Shown here piece by piece: positions 1 to 6,445 of a DNA stretch of 9,581 nt. How positions within the stretch are numbered: position 1 is the stretch's first letter; each line of letters begins with the position of its first letter. The stretch is from Microcaldota archaeon. Lineage in GTDB: Archaea; Micrarchaeota; Micrarchaeia; Anstonellales; Bilamarchaeaceae. The position numbers and the translations under genes were made by a program. Location of the stretch: positions 1 through 9,581 of the forward strand of contig JAHJBR010000054.1 of NCBI GenBank assembly GCA_018813445.1. Direction: 5' to 3'. Under the pieces are notes generated by a model. That model searched no databases and was not told where the DNA came from. It saw only the letters and a list, made by a program, of their open reading frames with translations.

Positions 1-1458
1 ACAACCACAACTTCATTTTGTAGGGCACTTACAAACGGTGTAGTTCTAAGCGGCTCGGATACAAGGAAATTCACCCTGAGTATTTTGCAGACGCTGATTG
101 ATGCCAAAGCACCTTTAGTAACAGATGGCCATATAGAATGCGGTTGGTTGGGTGGAAAAGTTATCGCGCCTAGAAAAAAGGATTTGGTTTTTCCGGCATT
201 GTGCCAAATAGCTCCAAAAATAAGCACTCTTATCACTCCGGAATTCGATAAGGCTTATTCGGATTATGTTTCTACAAGACAGCAGATTATGCGGGCCGTT
301 TACGGATTAATAAGGGAAGAAATTGCAAAAAGACAAGGAGGAAACGGAAAAAAGAAAAACATTGAAAGGGCCCCCCTAAATGAAAGCATAAAACTTATTG
401 TTGACCACCTCTTACGAAAAATGGATGATTTGTGGGGCGTCACAGTGCTCAGCGTTGAAGAGATTGGGGAAACTAAACTGAATGAGACGCAAGGCAAACG
501 CAGCTTGGAATTGGAAAAGGCAATTATGCGTAGTATAAATGATCCTAAAATAGAAAAAAAATCAAGGGAACGCATGTACTTAGAATGCCAAGCGCTTTTG
601 CCCATAGTTAATAGAATAATCCATGAATTCATGAGGCGATTCTTTTCTGAATTTTTCAATGGCCAATACGATTTCAGAAATGTGTCTGGCAGGACAATGT
701 CTCCCGCTGCCAAAGGAACTGAAATCATTGGTGCTGCATTCGGACTCAACCCGCAATTCTACAGAAGAATAGCGCTTGGATATCGTGAAAGAATGAAAAA
801 TGCAAGTATCAAGGGCCTTGAAAAGTTCTTCCCTGCAGACAATATAGAAATTCTAGGAATCAGATCCGAATTGGAAAAGCAGCTTCTCTCAAGATTCAAG
901 AATGACCTCTATAAAGGCACGCTTGACAGGTATTACGGATGCAAAGAAGGAACTCTTGAAAATATGTTTAAAACATATTATGAATTAGAAGGTATTCTGT
1001 TGATAGACCATTTATACAGCACATTCCTTTTGGATATAATCAGGGCGAAAATGGGAAGCCAGATTGGAAAGCAGCTCGGAACCAAAGCAGAAAGGGCCGA
1101 ATTGGACAGAACAGATATGCAGGAAAGAAAAATTATGGAGAAAGCTATTCAAACTATAAGCACTCCTGCATTCTTATGTGCAGCAGATGAAGCGCTTGGT
1201 TTTGTTGCAAGCGATCCAATCTATGCTGGATGGATAAGTCCTATGGGAGCCATAAGGCAATTTTCACCTGCAGTTGCAAATGGAATAGAAATGGGCTTAG
1301 TCGCAGATGATAGTATTGTATTTGGGCTTTTAAGAGAGATGGAGATGCACAATGTGATTCATATCTATCCAAGAGCAAATGAACGAATCAGCAGTCCTTT
1401 TTCACATGTAGTTGAACTAGGCATTGTAAACATTCCAAAAACTCTATTCAAAATTTAA
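1..1458 (+). CDS. Uncharacterised protein, 5'-partial
   Basis: I do not recognise this protein. The frame has no stop codon back to the first base of the window, so at least 485 residues are visible and the true start lies upstream. A TTG at 85 could serve as a start, but no GGTGA-like site precedes it. The protein looks soluble and largely helical, with no signal peptide and no convincing membrane segment. It has a basic, glycine-rich stretch near residues 110-125 (around GGNGKKKN), a central segment with GRTMSPAAKG near residue 230, and a charged helical stretch near residues 365-395 (KAERAELDRTDMQERK). The C-terminal part, with GWISPMGAIRQFSP and an FSHVVELG ending, is more hydrophobic and probably globular. 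I see no Walker, HAD, zinc-ribbon or helix-turn-helix signature. Its stop codon directly abuts the stop of the convergent HAD gene. Confidence is high that it is a real gene, and there is no basis for a function. Confidence 0.8.
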   Translation, partial: TTTTSFCRALTNGVVLSGSDTRKFTLSILQTLIDAKAPLVTDGHIECGWLGGKVIAPRKKDLVFPALCQIAPKISTLITPEFDKAYSDYVSTRQQIMRAVYGLIREEIAKRQGGNGKKKNIERAPLNESIKLIVDHLLRKMDDLWGVTVLSVEEIGETKLNETQGKRSLELEKAIMRSINDPKIEKKSRERMYLECQALLPIVNRIIHEFMRRFFSEFFNGQYDFRNVSGRTMSPAAKGTEIIGAAFGLNPQFYRRIALGYRERMKNASIKGLEKFFPADNIEILGIRSELEKQLLSRFKNDLYKGTLDRYYGCKEGTLENMFKTYYELEGILLIDHLYSTFLLDIIRAKMGSQIGKQLGTKAERAELDRTDMQERKIMEKAIQTISTPAFLCAADEALGFVASDPIYAGWISPMGAIRQFSPAVANGIEMGLVADDSIVFGLLREMEMHNVIHIYPRANERISSPFSHVVELGIVNIPKTLFKI

Positions 1459-2022
1459 TCAGAATCTTGGAAAATTCAGCTTCGGCCTTATGATAAATGT
1501 TTTGATTTTTGCATTTTCTCCTGCAATACTATCGTTTTCACTATCTCCATACAACACTGCTTCCGGAGCTTTGATTTGGAAATGCTCTAATATTTTGAAT
1601 ATCCCTTCTGGGTTCGGTTTTGTTTTTTCAACATCATCCCTGCCAACTATGAAATCAAAATATTTCAAAAGCTCTGCTTTTTCCAACGCCTTTTGTATTG
1701 TATCATGGCAATTGTTTGAAAAAATAGCAAGCTTCAACTCCTTTTCCTTCAACTCTTTCACATATCCTTCTGCAATTGGATAACGCTCCACGCCTTTTTC
1801 TTCCAAAGCAGAAAGTTCATGTTTTTTCCAAATTGCATCCACTTCTTCCTTGGTTTTTTCATCAGTTGAAAGTTTCTCGGAAATAGGAATTATCCATTCT
1901 TTTGCATCAAATACAGCTTGTTTTTCCTTTCCATATGCAATTACTGCTTGCCTTGCATTCTCCCAATCAACCAAAAGCCGGAGAAGCGTTTCGTCCAAAT
2001 CAAAAATAACTACTTTAATCAT
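1459..2022 (-). CDS. HAD-superfamily hydrolase (putative phosphatase)
   Basis: This is a 187-residue haloacid dehalogenase-type hydrolase, probably a cytoplasmic small-molecule phosphatase. All four HAD motifs are visible. Motif I is FDLDET, with nucleophile D8 and acid D10. Motif II is S102 in FSNN. Motif III is K135 in KTKPNP. Motif IV is GDSEND, with D160 and D164 for magnesium. Residues 15-90 form a helical cap between motifs I and II, as in subfamily I (phosphoglycolate phosphatase-like) enzymes. The substrate cannot be told from sequence. The frame stays open 30 codons further upstream, but I chose ATG 2022 because motif I then sits at the usual distance from the N-terminus. A GGGTGG Shine-Dalgarno lies six bases before this ATG, inside the last codons of the upstream VTT gene. 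The two genes share four bases (ATGA), which implies co-transcription and translational coupling. Confidence 0.9.
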   Translation of the reverse strand: MIKVVIFDLDETLLRLLVDWENARQAVIAYGKEKQAVFDAKEWIIPISEKLSTDEKTKEEVDAIWKKHELSALEEKGVERYPIAEGYVKELKEKELKLAIFSNNCHDTIQKALEKAELLKYFDFIVGRDDVEKTKPNPEGIFKILEHFQIKAPEAVLYGDSENDSIAGENAKIKTFIIRPKLNFPRF

Positions 2023-2552
2023 ATCAAACCACCCAATATCTGCAATCCCAAATACGCAAGAAGAATAAAGCGCAAAGTTTTTCCTAAAACAACTGCAAAA
2101 ATAAATCTCCAAATAGAAATATTAAGCACACCTGCTGCAACACCTGCAATATCAAAAACAGGATTTGGAACAAACGCAACTAAAAAAAGCACAGGGATAT
2201 CTGCTTTCTTTATCCATTCCTTGTGCTTGTTGAATATTGTTGATTTATCAGCACCGATTATGTAATTGCCGCCTCTCCCTGCAAGATATCCTGATAGCTC
2301 ACCTATACCTGAACCAACTCCTGCGCAAATCCCGAGTAATAAGGGATTAAGTGTGCCTGCAAGGGAAAAAACCAATATCCAAGATGGCACTGGGAGAAAT
2401 ATTGTTGCAGAAGCAACAACTGAAAAAAAGAAAACCCCCAGATAGCCCATTGGGGCAAAATTATCTGCGATCCATGGACTTAGGAAAAATGCAGTTATGC
2501 ATAATATGGTAGCCAGGGATATCTGAATCAATCCCTTGAATCTTTTAAGCAT
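2019..2552 (-). CDS. VTT/DedA (SNARE-associated) family membrane protein
   Basis: This is a 177-residue integral membrane protein of the VTT domain family (DedA, YqaA, TMEM41/VMP1 relatives), whose studied members move lipids or lipid carriers between membrane leaflets. Hydrophobic segments lie near residues 8-27, 35-65, 68-92, 118-142 and 148-175. The family pattern G..GE..GY..GR.G is present at residues 80-95, with E85 and R93. The second re-entrant region carries FVPNPVFDIAG (residues 127-137), and a conserved arginine follows in GKTLRF (R161). The length suits a short archaeal member. It is the first gene of a two-gene unit with the HAD hydrolase. No Shine-Dalgarno precedes the ATG, but a TATA-like CTTTATTAG lies about 25 bases upstream, consistent with a leaderless message. 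The substrate is unknown, and the link to the phosphatase is inferred from gene order only. Confidence 0.85.
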   Translation of the reverse strand: MLKRFKGLIQISLATILCITAFFLSPWIADNFAPMGYLGVFFFSVVASATIFLPVPSWILVFSLAGTLNPLLLGICAGVGSGIGELSGYLAGRGGNYIIGADKSTIFNKHKEWIKKADIPVLFLVAFVPNPVFDIAGVAAGVLNISIWRFIFAVVLGKTLRFILLAYLGLQILGGLI

Positions 2553-2572
2553 ACTTAAATATTGCTGAATAA

Positions 2573-2581
2573 CTAATAAAG
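2573..2581 (-). promoter_or_regulatory. TATA-like box for the VTT-HAD unit
   Basis: The minus strand reads CTTTATTAG, centred about 25 bases upstream of the VTT start codon. With an archaeal TATA-to-start spacing near 25, transcription would begin at or next to the ATG, giving a leaderless message. This fits the absence of a Shine-Dalgarno site. It lies in the 31-base gap after hsp20. The call is inferred from spacing and composition only. Confidence 0.4.
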
Positions 2582-2583
2582 AC

Positions 2584-2922
2584 TTAGCGTTTTTTCTTTG
2601 CTTTTTTCAATTTTACTTTAAGTACACCGTTCGCGTATCTGACCTTATATTTTTTTGGATCAACCCGGGCTGGAAGAGACATCATTCTTTGAAAGCGTCT
2701 GTATGTGCTCTCATTGTAATAATATCCTTTTTTCTTCTCTTCTTTTTCATATTTCATTTCTCCAATTATAGTTATTGAGTCTGCTTTTACAACTATTTTT
2801 ATGTCCTTTCTGCGCATTCTTGGAATCTTTGCAACTACATCTATTTCTTTTTCTCTTTCATTTATTTCAATTAACGCGCTTTTTTGTACAGCCAATTTTC
2901 CAAAAGGTTCAAAAAACCCCAT
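2584..2922 (-). CDS. Small heat shock protein, Hsp20/alpha-crystallin family
   Basis: This is a 112-residue small heat shock protein, an ATP-independent holdase that binds unfolding proteins. The alpha-crystallin domain fills almost the whole chain, roughly residues 15-107. It includes ADSITIIGE (residues 47-55), the FQRMMSLPARVD strand-loop (77-88) and the hallmark NGVLKVKL (98-105). The N-terminal arm is only about 14 residues. The C-terminus ends in a lysine-rich tail (KKAKKKR) directly after the last strand, so the usual IXI/V motif that docks neighbouring dimers is missing. A strong Shine-Dalgarno (AGGTGATC) ends two bases before the ATG and fixes the start. A TATATATA element lies about 33 bases upstream of the start, so the gene probably has its own promoter, separate from pth2. 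Family assignment is firm; the oligomeric state is uncertain. Confidence 0.9.
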   Translation of the reverse strand: MGFFEPFGKLAVQKSALIEINEREKEIDVVAKIPRMRRKDIKIVVKADSITIIGEMKYEKEEKKKGYYYNESTYRRFQRMMSLPARVDPKKYKVRYANGVLKVKLKKAKKKR

Positions 2923-2924
2923 GA

Positions 2925-2932
2925 GATCACCT
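2925..2932 (-). promoter_or_regulatory. Strong Shine-Dalgarno site of hsp20
   Basis: The minus strand reads AGGTGATC, two bases before the ATG. It is an eight-base match to the complement of the archaeal 16S rRNA 3' end (GATCACCT). It is the longest such match in the window and decides the hsp20 start. Confidence 0.7.
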
Positions 2933-2950
2933 AAAATAATAATCAGGAAA

Positions 2951-2960
2951 CATATATATG
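2951..2960 (-). promoter_or_regulatory. TATA box for hsp20
   Basis: The palindromic CATATATATG lies in the 49-base gap between pth2 and hsp20. A start of transcription about 25 bases downstream would fall just before the Shine-Dalgarno site, giving a very short leader. Because the element is palindromic its orientation is not fixed, but only the minus strand has a gene start nearby. Confidence 0.5.
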
Positions 2961-2971
2961 ATTACTTCATG

Positions 2972-3358
2972 TCATAAAAGTTTAAGCTTACCCACTATAT
3001 TATCTATTTCTTTCTCATCTGCAGGCCCAATTGCAAAACATGTAGCAGAGCCGCTTTTTATTTGAGTTAGGCCAGCATCACGTATAATCTCAACTGGCAA
3101 ACCAGCGTCCTTTGCCTGCTGAAAATATTGGAAAAGCTCTTTTTCCCCAGTTACCTTAAGTACAACTTTCTTCATTCCTTCTTCTATCCATTTTTCCGCA
3201 GATTCCGGGTCTGTGCGTTCTGTTTTCAAATATGCAGAAATAGAGGCGTGTGCACACTGGGCTGCAGTTTTTCCCTTGCCCATTTCCAAATCAGTTCGAA
3301 CCACTATGGCTTGCTTGAGCTCTGATTCCTTTATCCTTAATTTACTAAGAATGTCCAT
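2972..3358 (-). CDS. pth2: Peptidyl-tRNA hydrolase, Pth2 type
   Basis: This is a 128-residue Pth2, the archaeal/eukaryotic enzyme that frees tRNA from peptidyl-tRNAs that drop off the ribosome. The family landmarks are clear: LKQAIVVRTDLEMGKGKTAAQ with the conserved lysine K15 and the glycine-rich MGKGK turn, then CAHAS (residues 35-39). DAGLTQI (94-100, with D94 and T98) follows, and the ending GSATCFAIGP (103-112) leads to a short final helix. Most relatives have proline where S102 stands before that ending. The length matches the family's roughly 115-125 residues plus a short N-terminal extension. The frame is open for 163 more codons upstream, but that stretch lies antisense to nurA and has no family similarity, so I chose the ATG at 3358. 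It is divergent from nurA across 34 bases, with no Shine-Dalgarno; a leaderless message is likely. Confidence 0.93.
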   Translation of the reverse strand: MDILSKLRIKESELKQAIVVRTDLEMGKGKTAAQCAHASISAYLKTERTDPESAEKWIEEGMKKVVLKVTGEKELFQYFQQAKDAGLPVEIIRDAGLTQIKSGSATCFAIGPADEKEIDNIVGKLKLL

Positions 3359-3392
3359 AAGAGTTAAATGAATATACAGGTAATTTAAGCCT
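3359..3392. promoter_or_regulatory. Divergent pth2/nurA promoter region
   Basis: Only 34 bases separate the two start codons, and neither gene has a Shine-Dalgarno site. On the minus strand GCTTAAATTA (3381-3390) is centred about 27 bases before the pth2 ATG. On the plus strand GTTAAATG and AATATAC (3362-3377) lie about 16-30 bases before the nurA ATG. This spacing suits two leaderless messages whose TATA boxes sit inside each other's start regions. Inferred from position and composition. Confidence 0.45.
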
Positions 3393-4409
3393 ATGCTTGA
3401 AAAAATCAGGGAAGCCGCAGAACACATAAAGGAAATGAACCTCAAAATGAGAGAAAAGGCAGTGCAACTGCGCTCTTCCAATGCTTCTTTTGTGGATGCG
3501 CTTGAAAAAGACCTAATAAATACATTAAAAGATGAAAAAATAAACGGAAGTTTGGCTGCAGTAGACGGCGGGCTTTTGGCACAGGAGATGCATGGCACAG
3601 ATATTGTGATTGCACGGGCAACCGCTGCTGTTTTCGAATATGAAGAATCAAAACTAGTTAAACATGAGTATTTCCCAAACGCATTTCCTGAACCAGAATA
3701 CGATATAAAGATAGGGTTTGATGAACGTGAGATAATGGCCTTTAGATCCCTGTTCAGGTTAAAAAAAGAAATAGAATGCGCAATTTCAGTCTTGGAAAAG
3801 AAAAGCCCTGAATGTTTAATGATGGATGGTTCGCTTCTCCCTCTCACTGCAGATAAACCTCTAGAAGGAAGCGACGTATTTTATGATTATCAAAAAACTA
3901 TAGGTTTATACAAGAAACTCTATTCACTTGCAGAAGAGAAAAAATGCCTTCTTCTTGGAGTAATCAAGGACAGCAGAAGCAAAAGATTTGTAGATATCGT
4001 AAGAAACACTGTGGACATACATTCTTCAGACACTTTCTTTTTGAACAATCTTCTCAGTGCAGGAGAAAGAACATTCTCATTCAAATACACAGCTGATGTA
4101 AAAAAGCACCCTATTACAAGAGACTTCGGAGCTGATGCAGAAAAAATCCATGCGGTTTATGTAAAGGCAGTGGATGATGATGTTCCACTAAGAGTGGAAT
4201 TGCTTGGACAGGAAATAGACAAAGCCGCTTCCCTAATTTATTCTCTTTCAAAGATAAATAAGAATTACGCATATCCTGCAATACTCATAGAAGCGGATTT
4301 AAGGGCTGCGCTTGATCCAATTGAATTGGAAAGAACGCAAAAAAGCCTTGCAATGTACACCGGAATGAGAATAGCACCATTGAGAAGAAATTCACGACCA
4401 TTTAGGTAA
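3393..4409 (+). CDS. nurA: NurA-domain nuclease
   Basis: This is a 338-residue protein of the NurA family, the 5'-3' nuclease that works with the HerA translocase (and Mre11-Rad50) in archaeal DNA end resection. Landmarks run in family order. AAVDGGLL supplies the first catalytic aspartate (D58). MMDGSLLPL supplies D145. LLGVIKDSRSKRF (residues 187-199) follows, then a late YPAILIEAD block (294-302). Residues 1-35 look helical or coiled-coil, as in other NurA proteins. The YPxxLxxAH ending I recall for Sulfolobus NurA, with a catalytic-site histidine, here reads AD, so aspartate (D302) replaces histidine. No herA, mre11 or rad50 gene is in the window. The ATG at 3393 is the natural start, giving a family-length protein with no Shine-Dalgarno. 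Family assignment is good; activity given the H-to-D change is open. Confidence 0.8.
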   Translation: MLEKIREAAEHIKEMNLKMREKAVQLRSSNASFVDALEKDLINTLKDEKINGSLAAVDGGLLAQEMHGTDIVIARATAAVFEYEESKLVKHEYFPNAFPEPEYDIKIGFDEREIMAFRSLFRLKKEIECAISVLEKKSPECLMMDGSLLPLTADKPLEGSDVFYDYQKTIGLYKKLYSLAEEKKCLLLGVIKDSRSKRFVDIVRNTVDIHSSDTFFLNNLLSAGERTFSFKYTADVKKHPITRDFGADAEKIHAVYVKAVDDDVPLRVELLGQEIDKAASLIYSLSKINKNYAYPAILIEADLRAALDPIELERTQKSLAMYTGMRIAPLRRNSRPFR

Positions 4410-4410
4410 C

Positions 4411-4420
4411 TTTTTATTCG
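4411..4420 (+). promoter_or_regulatory. T-rich/TATA-like element between nurA and the membrane protein gene
   Basis: TTTTTATTCG directly follows the nurA stop and is centred about 28 bases before the ATG at 4443. It could be a T-rich terminator for nurA, a TATA box giving a leaderless message for the next gene, or both. No Shine-Dalgarno precedes that ATG. Confidence 0.35.
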
Positions 4421-4442
4421 TATTGTTTTGAAATATAAATAT

Positions 4443-5348
4443 ATGTATATTCAGGAAATAATCAATGAAACCAAGGATATCGCAAAGTCCAAGAAAATGA
4501 ATTTTGTTTTTGTATTCATAGCAATGTTCTTAATGTATATTCCAATGGTTGCATTTGGAATTGTTCTTTATGTATTAGTATTTGGCGGCGCCACGATAGG
4601 TTCCGCATATTTAAAAAACCTAGATTCTACTCTGCAAATAATTGGAATTGCAGGCGCACTTCTAGTTGGCTTAGTAATTGTTGCTTTGCTTTTTGCATAT
4701 AGTTTCTTCTTCAATACATACATACATAGGGCTTATTATCTAACGTACAAACGCAAGGACCTTCCTCTTACTCAAAAACAATTTTTTGAGATATTTGATT
4801 ATTCAAAAAAGAACTGGGTAATGATATTCAAGCTTGGTCTTGTAAATGCTGCACTTGTTGCTATCCCGATGATTATCATAGGTATTCTTGCCTTTGTGTT
4901 GCTGCAGTATACAAATACAACTGTGGGTTTGATAGCAATGTATGCTGGAATATTCGCACTCATCCCAGTTTATTTGGTAGTGCATGCGGTAATGACCACT
5001 GCCATACTTGCATTCTTTATGGGCAGAGAAGATATGCGTACTTTGGAATTAGTCAAGCTTGGGTGGAATACATTCATCTCAAACATTGTTGAATACGTAA
5101 TTCTGTTTGTTACTTATGTTGCGATATACGTCGTAATGATGATTATATATTATGCTCTTGCATTTACATGCATACTTGCACCAGTAGGATATGCACTGAT
5201 ATTTGTATTTGGGCTTGTTGTGCCAGTTGCGTTCTTTGTATTCATTGGAAAGCTGATTCCAGATGAAAATGACAAGAGCATTGTTGAACCTGAGGAAAAG
5301 CCAGCTGGAAAGAAAAGGGCTCAGAAAGAGGAGAATCTTTCTTCATAA
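4443..5348 (+). CDS. Multi-pass membrane protein, unknown function
   Basis: This is a 301-residue integral membrane protein that I cannot assign to a named family. Hydrophobic stretches predict about six helices, near residues 21-47, 65-90, 129-153, 160-192, 213-240 and 242-268. A hydrophilic, positively charged loop (about 92-125, with RAYYLTYKRKDLP) separates helices 2 and 3. The C-terminal tail (about 272-301) is highly charged, acidic then lysine-rich, and probably cytoplasmic. The general build resembles archaeal membrane proteins annotated only by DUF or as glycerophosphodiesterase-type membrane domains, but I see no catalytic motif. The frame also allows a TTG at 4428. I prefer the ATG at 4443 because a TATA-like T-rich element lies about 28 bases before it and the extra codons add only KYKY-type residues. 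It lies between nurA and the asparaginase gene on the same strand, with short gaps. Confidence 0.8.
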   Translation: MYIQEIINETKDIAKSKKMNFVFVFIAMFLMYIPMVAFGIVLYVLVFGGATIGSAYLKNLDSTLQIIGIAGALLVGLVIVALLFAYSFFFNTYIHRAYYLTYKRKDLPLTQKQFFEIFDYSKKNWVMIFKLGLVNAALVAIPMIIIGILAFVLLQYTNTTVGLIAMYAGIFALIPVYLVVHAVMTTAILAFFMGREDMRTLELVKLGWNTFISNIVEYVILFVTYVAIYVVMMIIYYALAFTCILAPVGYALIFVFGLVVPVAFFVFIGKLIPDENDKSIVEPEEKPAGKKRAQKEENLSS

Positions 5349-5353
5349 CCTAC

Positions 5354-5390
5354 ACATTTTTAAACTCTTCAAAACTATATCATATTGGTG
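5354..5390 (+). promoter_or_regulatory. Probable promoter and Shine-Dalgarno of the asparaginase gene
   Basis: TTTTTAAA at 5357-5364 and ACTATATCA at 5374-5382 are TATA-like. From the first, transcription would start near 5388. GGTG (5387-5390) sits six bases before the GTG start codon and is a short Shine-Dalgarno match that supports this start. The T5 run may also help end the upstream transcript. Tentative. Confidence 0.35.
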
Positions 5391-5396
5391 TAGTTT

Positions 5397-6425
5397 GTGA
5401 ATTATAATGTTAGAAGAGTTCTTGCAATAACAACAGGAGGAACCATAGCCGCAACCCCTGGTAAATTTGGACTAAGGCCAACTGAAAAAAAGCAGGACGT
5501 TATTTCACTAGTTAGAAAACACTTGCAAAAAATGAAAATAGTTGTAGAAGTAAAGCACCTGAAACCAGTAGACAGCACAAACATGCTTACAGCACACCGT
5601 AAGGAAATAGCAACTATTATATTCCAAAACGCGCATGGTTTCGATGGTTTTGTAATAACCCACGGCACAGACACTATGGTAGATACGGCTGCCGCATTAA
5701 CATTTATGATACAGCGCTTGGGCAAACCAATAGTTTTAACAGGATCTCAAATATCTGCATATAAGCCCAGAACAGATGGCATCAATAACATGCTGGCTGC
5801 TTTTGAAATCGCAACGCAGGATTTTGGAGAGGTATTGATAGCTTTTGGAAATCATATTATTCGAGGCCCAAGAGCGATCAAGTATGATGAACAAGGATTT
5901 AATGCATTTCAATCAACAAGAGTTCAGCCAATAGGTAAGATTGGAATCGATATTAGGCCTCATGTGCACCGCATAAAAAGATTTAATGGGGACCCTATCC
6001 TATTTACTGATTTCGATACTAATATCGGTTTTTTTCATCCAATGTCTGGAGTTGATCATCATAGATTCGAGGATATGGTTTCTGATAAGATGATACATGG
6101 CCTAGTGGTAGTCGGTTTTGGGGCAGGAAATATATCCGAAGCGTATTACAACGGCATTAGTATGGCCACTAAAATGAATAAGCCAATTATCGTAGTTACA
6201 CAATGTCTTGAAGGCGGCGCAGAAATGGGAATATATGAGGTTGGGACAAGACCGTTGGAATTGGGAGCTATTTCGGGGGAAGACATGACTATGCAAACCG
6301 CAACCCAAAAATTAATGTACGCGCTTGGACGCATAAGAGCAGAATCAATAGCTCCTGAAGAAATAATAAATTACGTTAAAAGAATAACCCACATGAACTA
6401 CGCGGAAGAAATCAGCAAACTGTAA
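5397..6425 (+). CDS. ansA: L-asparaginase, type I (cytoplasmic)
   Basis: This is a 342-residue type I L-asparaginase, which hydrolyses asparagine to aspartate and ammonia in the cytoplasm. The catalytic landmarks are all present. TTGGTIA supplies the nucleophile threonine T16, VDSTNM supplies S60, THGTDTM supplies the second triad T91-D92, and IKYD supplies K162. The substrate-binding LTGSQ (114-118) and the C-terminal TQCLEGG (268-274) also fit. No signal peptide is visible, as expected for the cytoplasmic type, and the length is normal. It lacks the N-terminal barrel-like domain that marks GatD, so it is a free asparaginase and not a second GatD. The start is GTG at 5397, supported by GGTG six bases upstream and by family alignment. 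It converges on gatD, its superfamily relative, with 20 bases between stop codons. Confidence 0.92.
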   Translation: MNYNVRRVLAITTGGTIAATPGKFGLRPTEKKQDVISLVRKHLQKMKIVVEVKHLKPVDSTNMLTAHRKEIATIIFQNAHGFDGFVITHGTDTMVDTAAALTFMIQRLGKPIVLTGSQISAYKPRTDGINNMLAAFEIATQDFGEVLIAFGNHIIRGPRAIKYDEQGFNAFQSTRVQPIGKIGIDIRPHVHRIKRFNGDPILFTDFDTNIGFFHPMSGVDHHRFEDMVSDKMIHGLVVVGFGAGNISEAYYNGISMATKMNKPIIVVTQCLEGGAEMGIYEVGTRPLELGAISGEDMTMQTATQKLMYALGRIRAESIAPEEIINYVKRITHMNYAEEISKL

Positions 6426-6445
6426 TGATGCATTACCAGTATTGA

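Noticed and set aside
300..749. 149-codon open frame antisense to the left-edge gene
   Set aside because: The opposite strand carries a much longer open frame, and this translation is serine/phenylalanine-rich low-quality sequence typical of a shadow.
2023..2112. 30-codon N-terminal extension of the HAD protein
   Set aside because: It overlaps the VTT gene in another frame; the HAD motif I position and the GGGTGG site support the ATG at 2022.
3359..3847. 163-codon open extension upstream of pth2 in the same frame
   Set aside because: It lies antisense to the conserved first part of nurA, has no family similarity, and Pth2 is complete from the ATG at 3358.
6423..6435. Small inverted repeat TAATG-ATG-CATTA between ansA and gatD
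   Set aside because: Five-base AT-rich arms and a three-base loop without a following T-run are too weak to call a terminator or operator.
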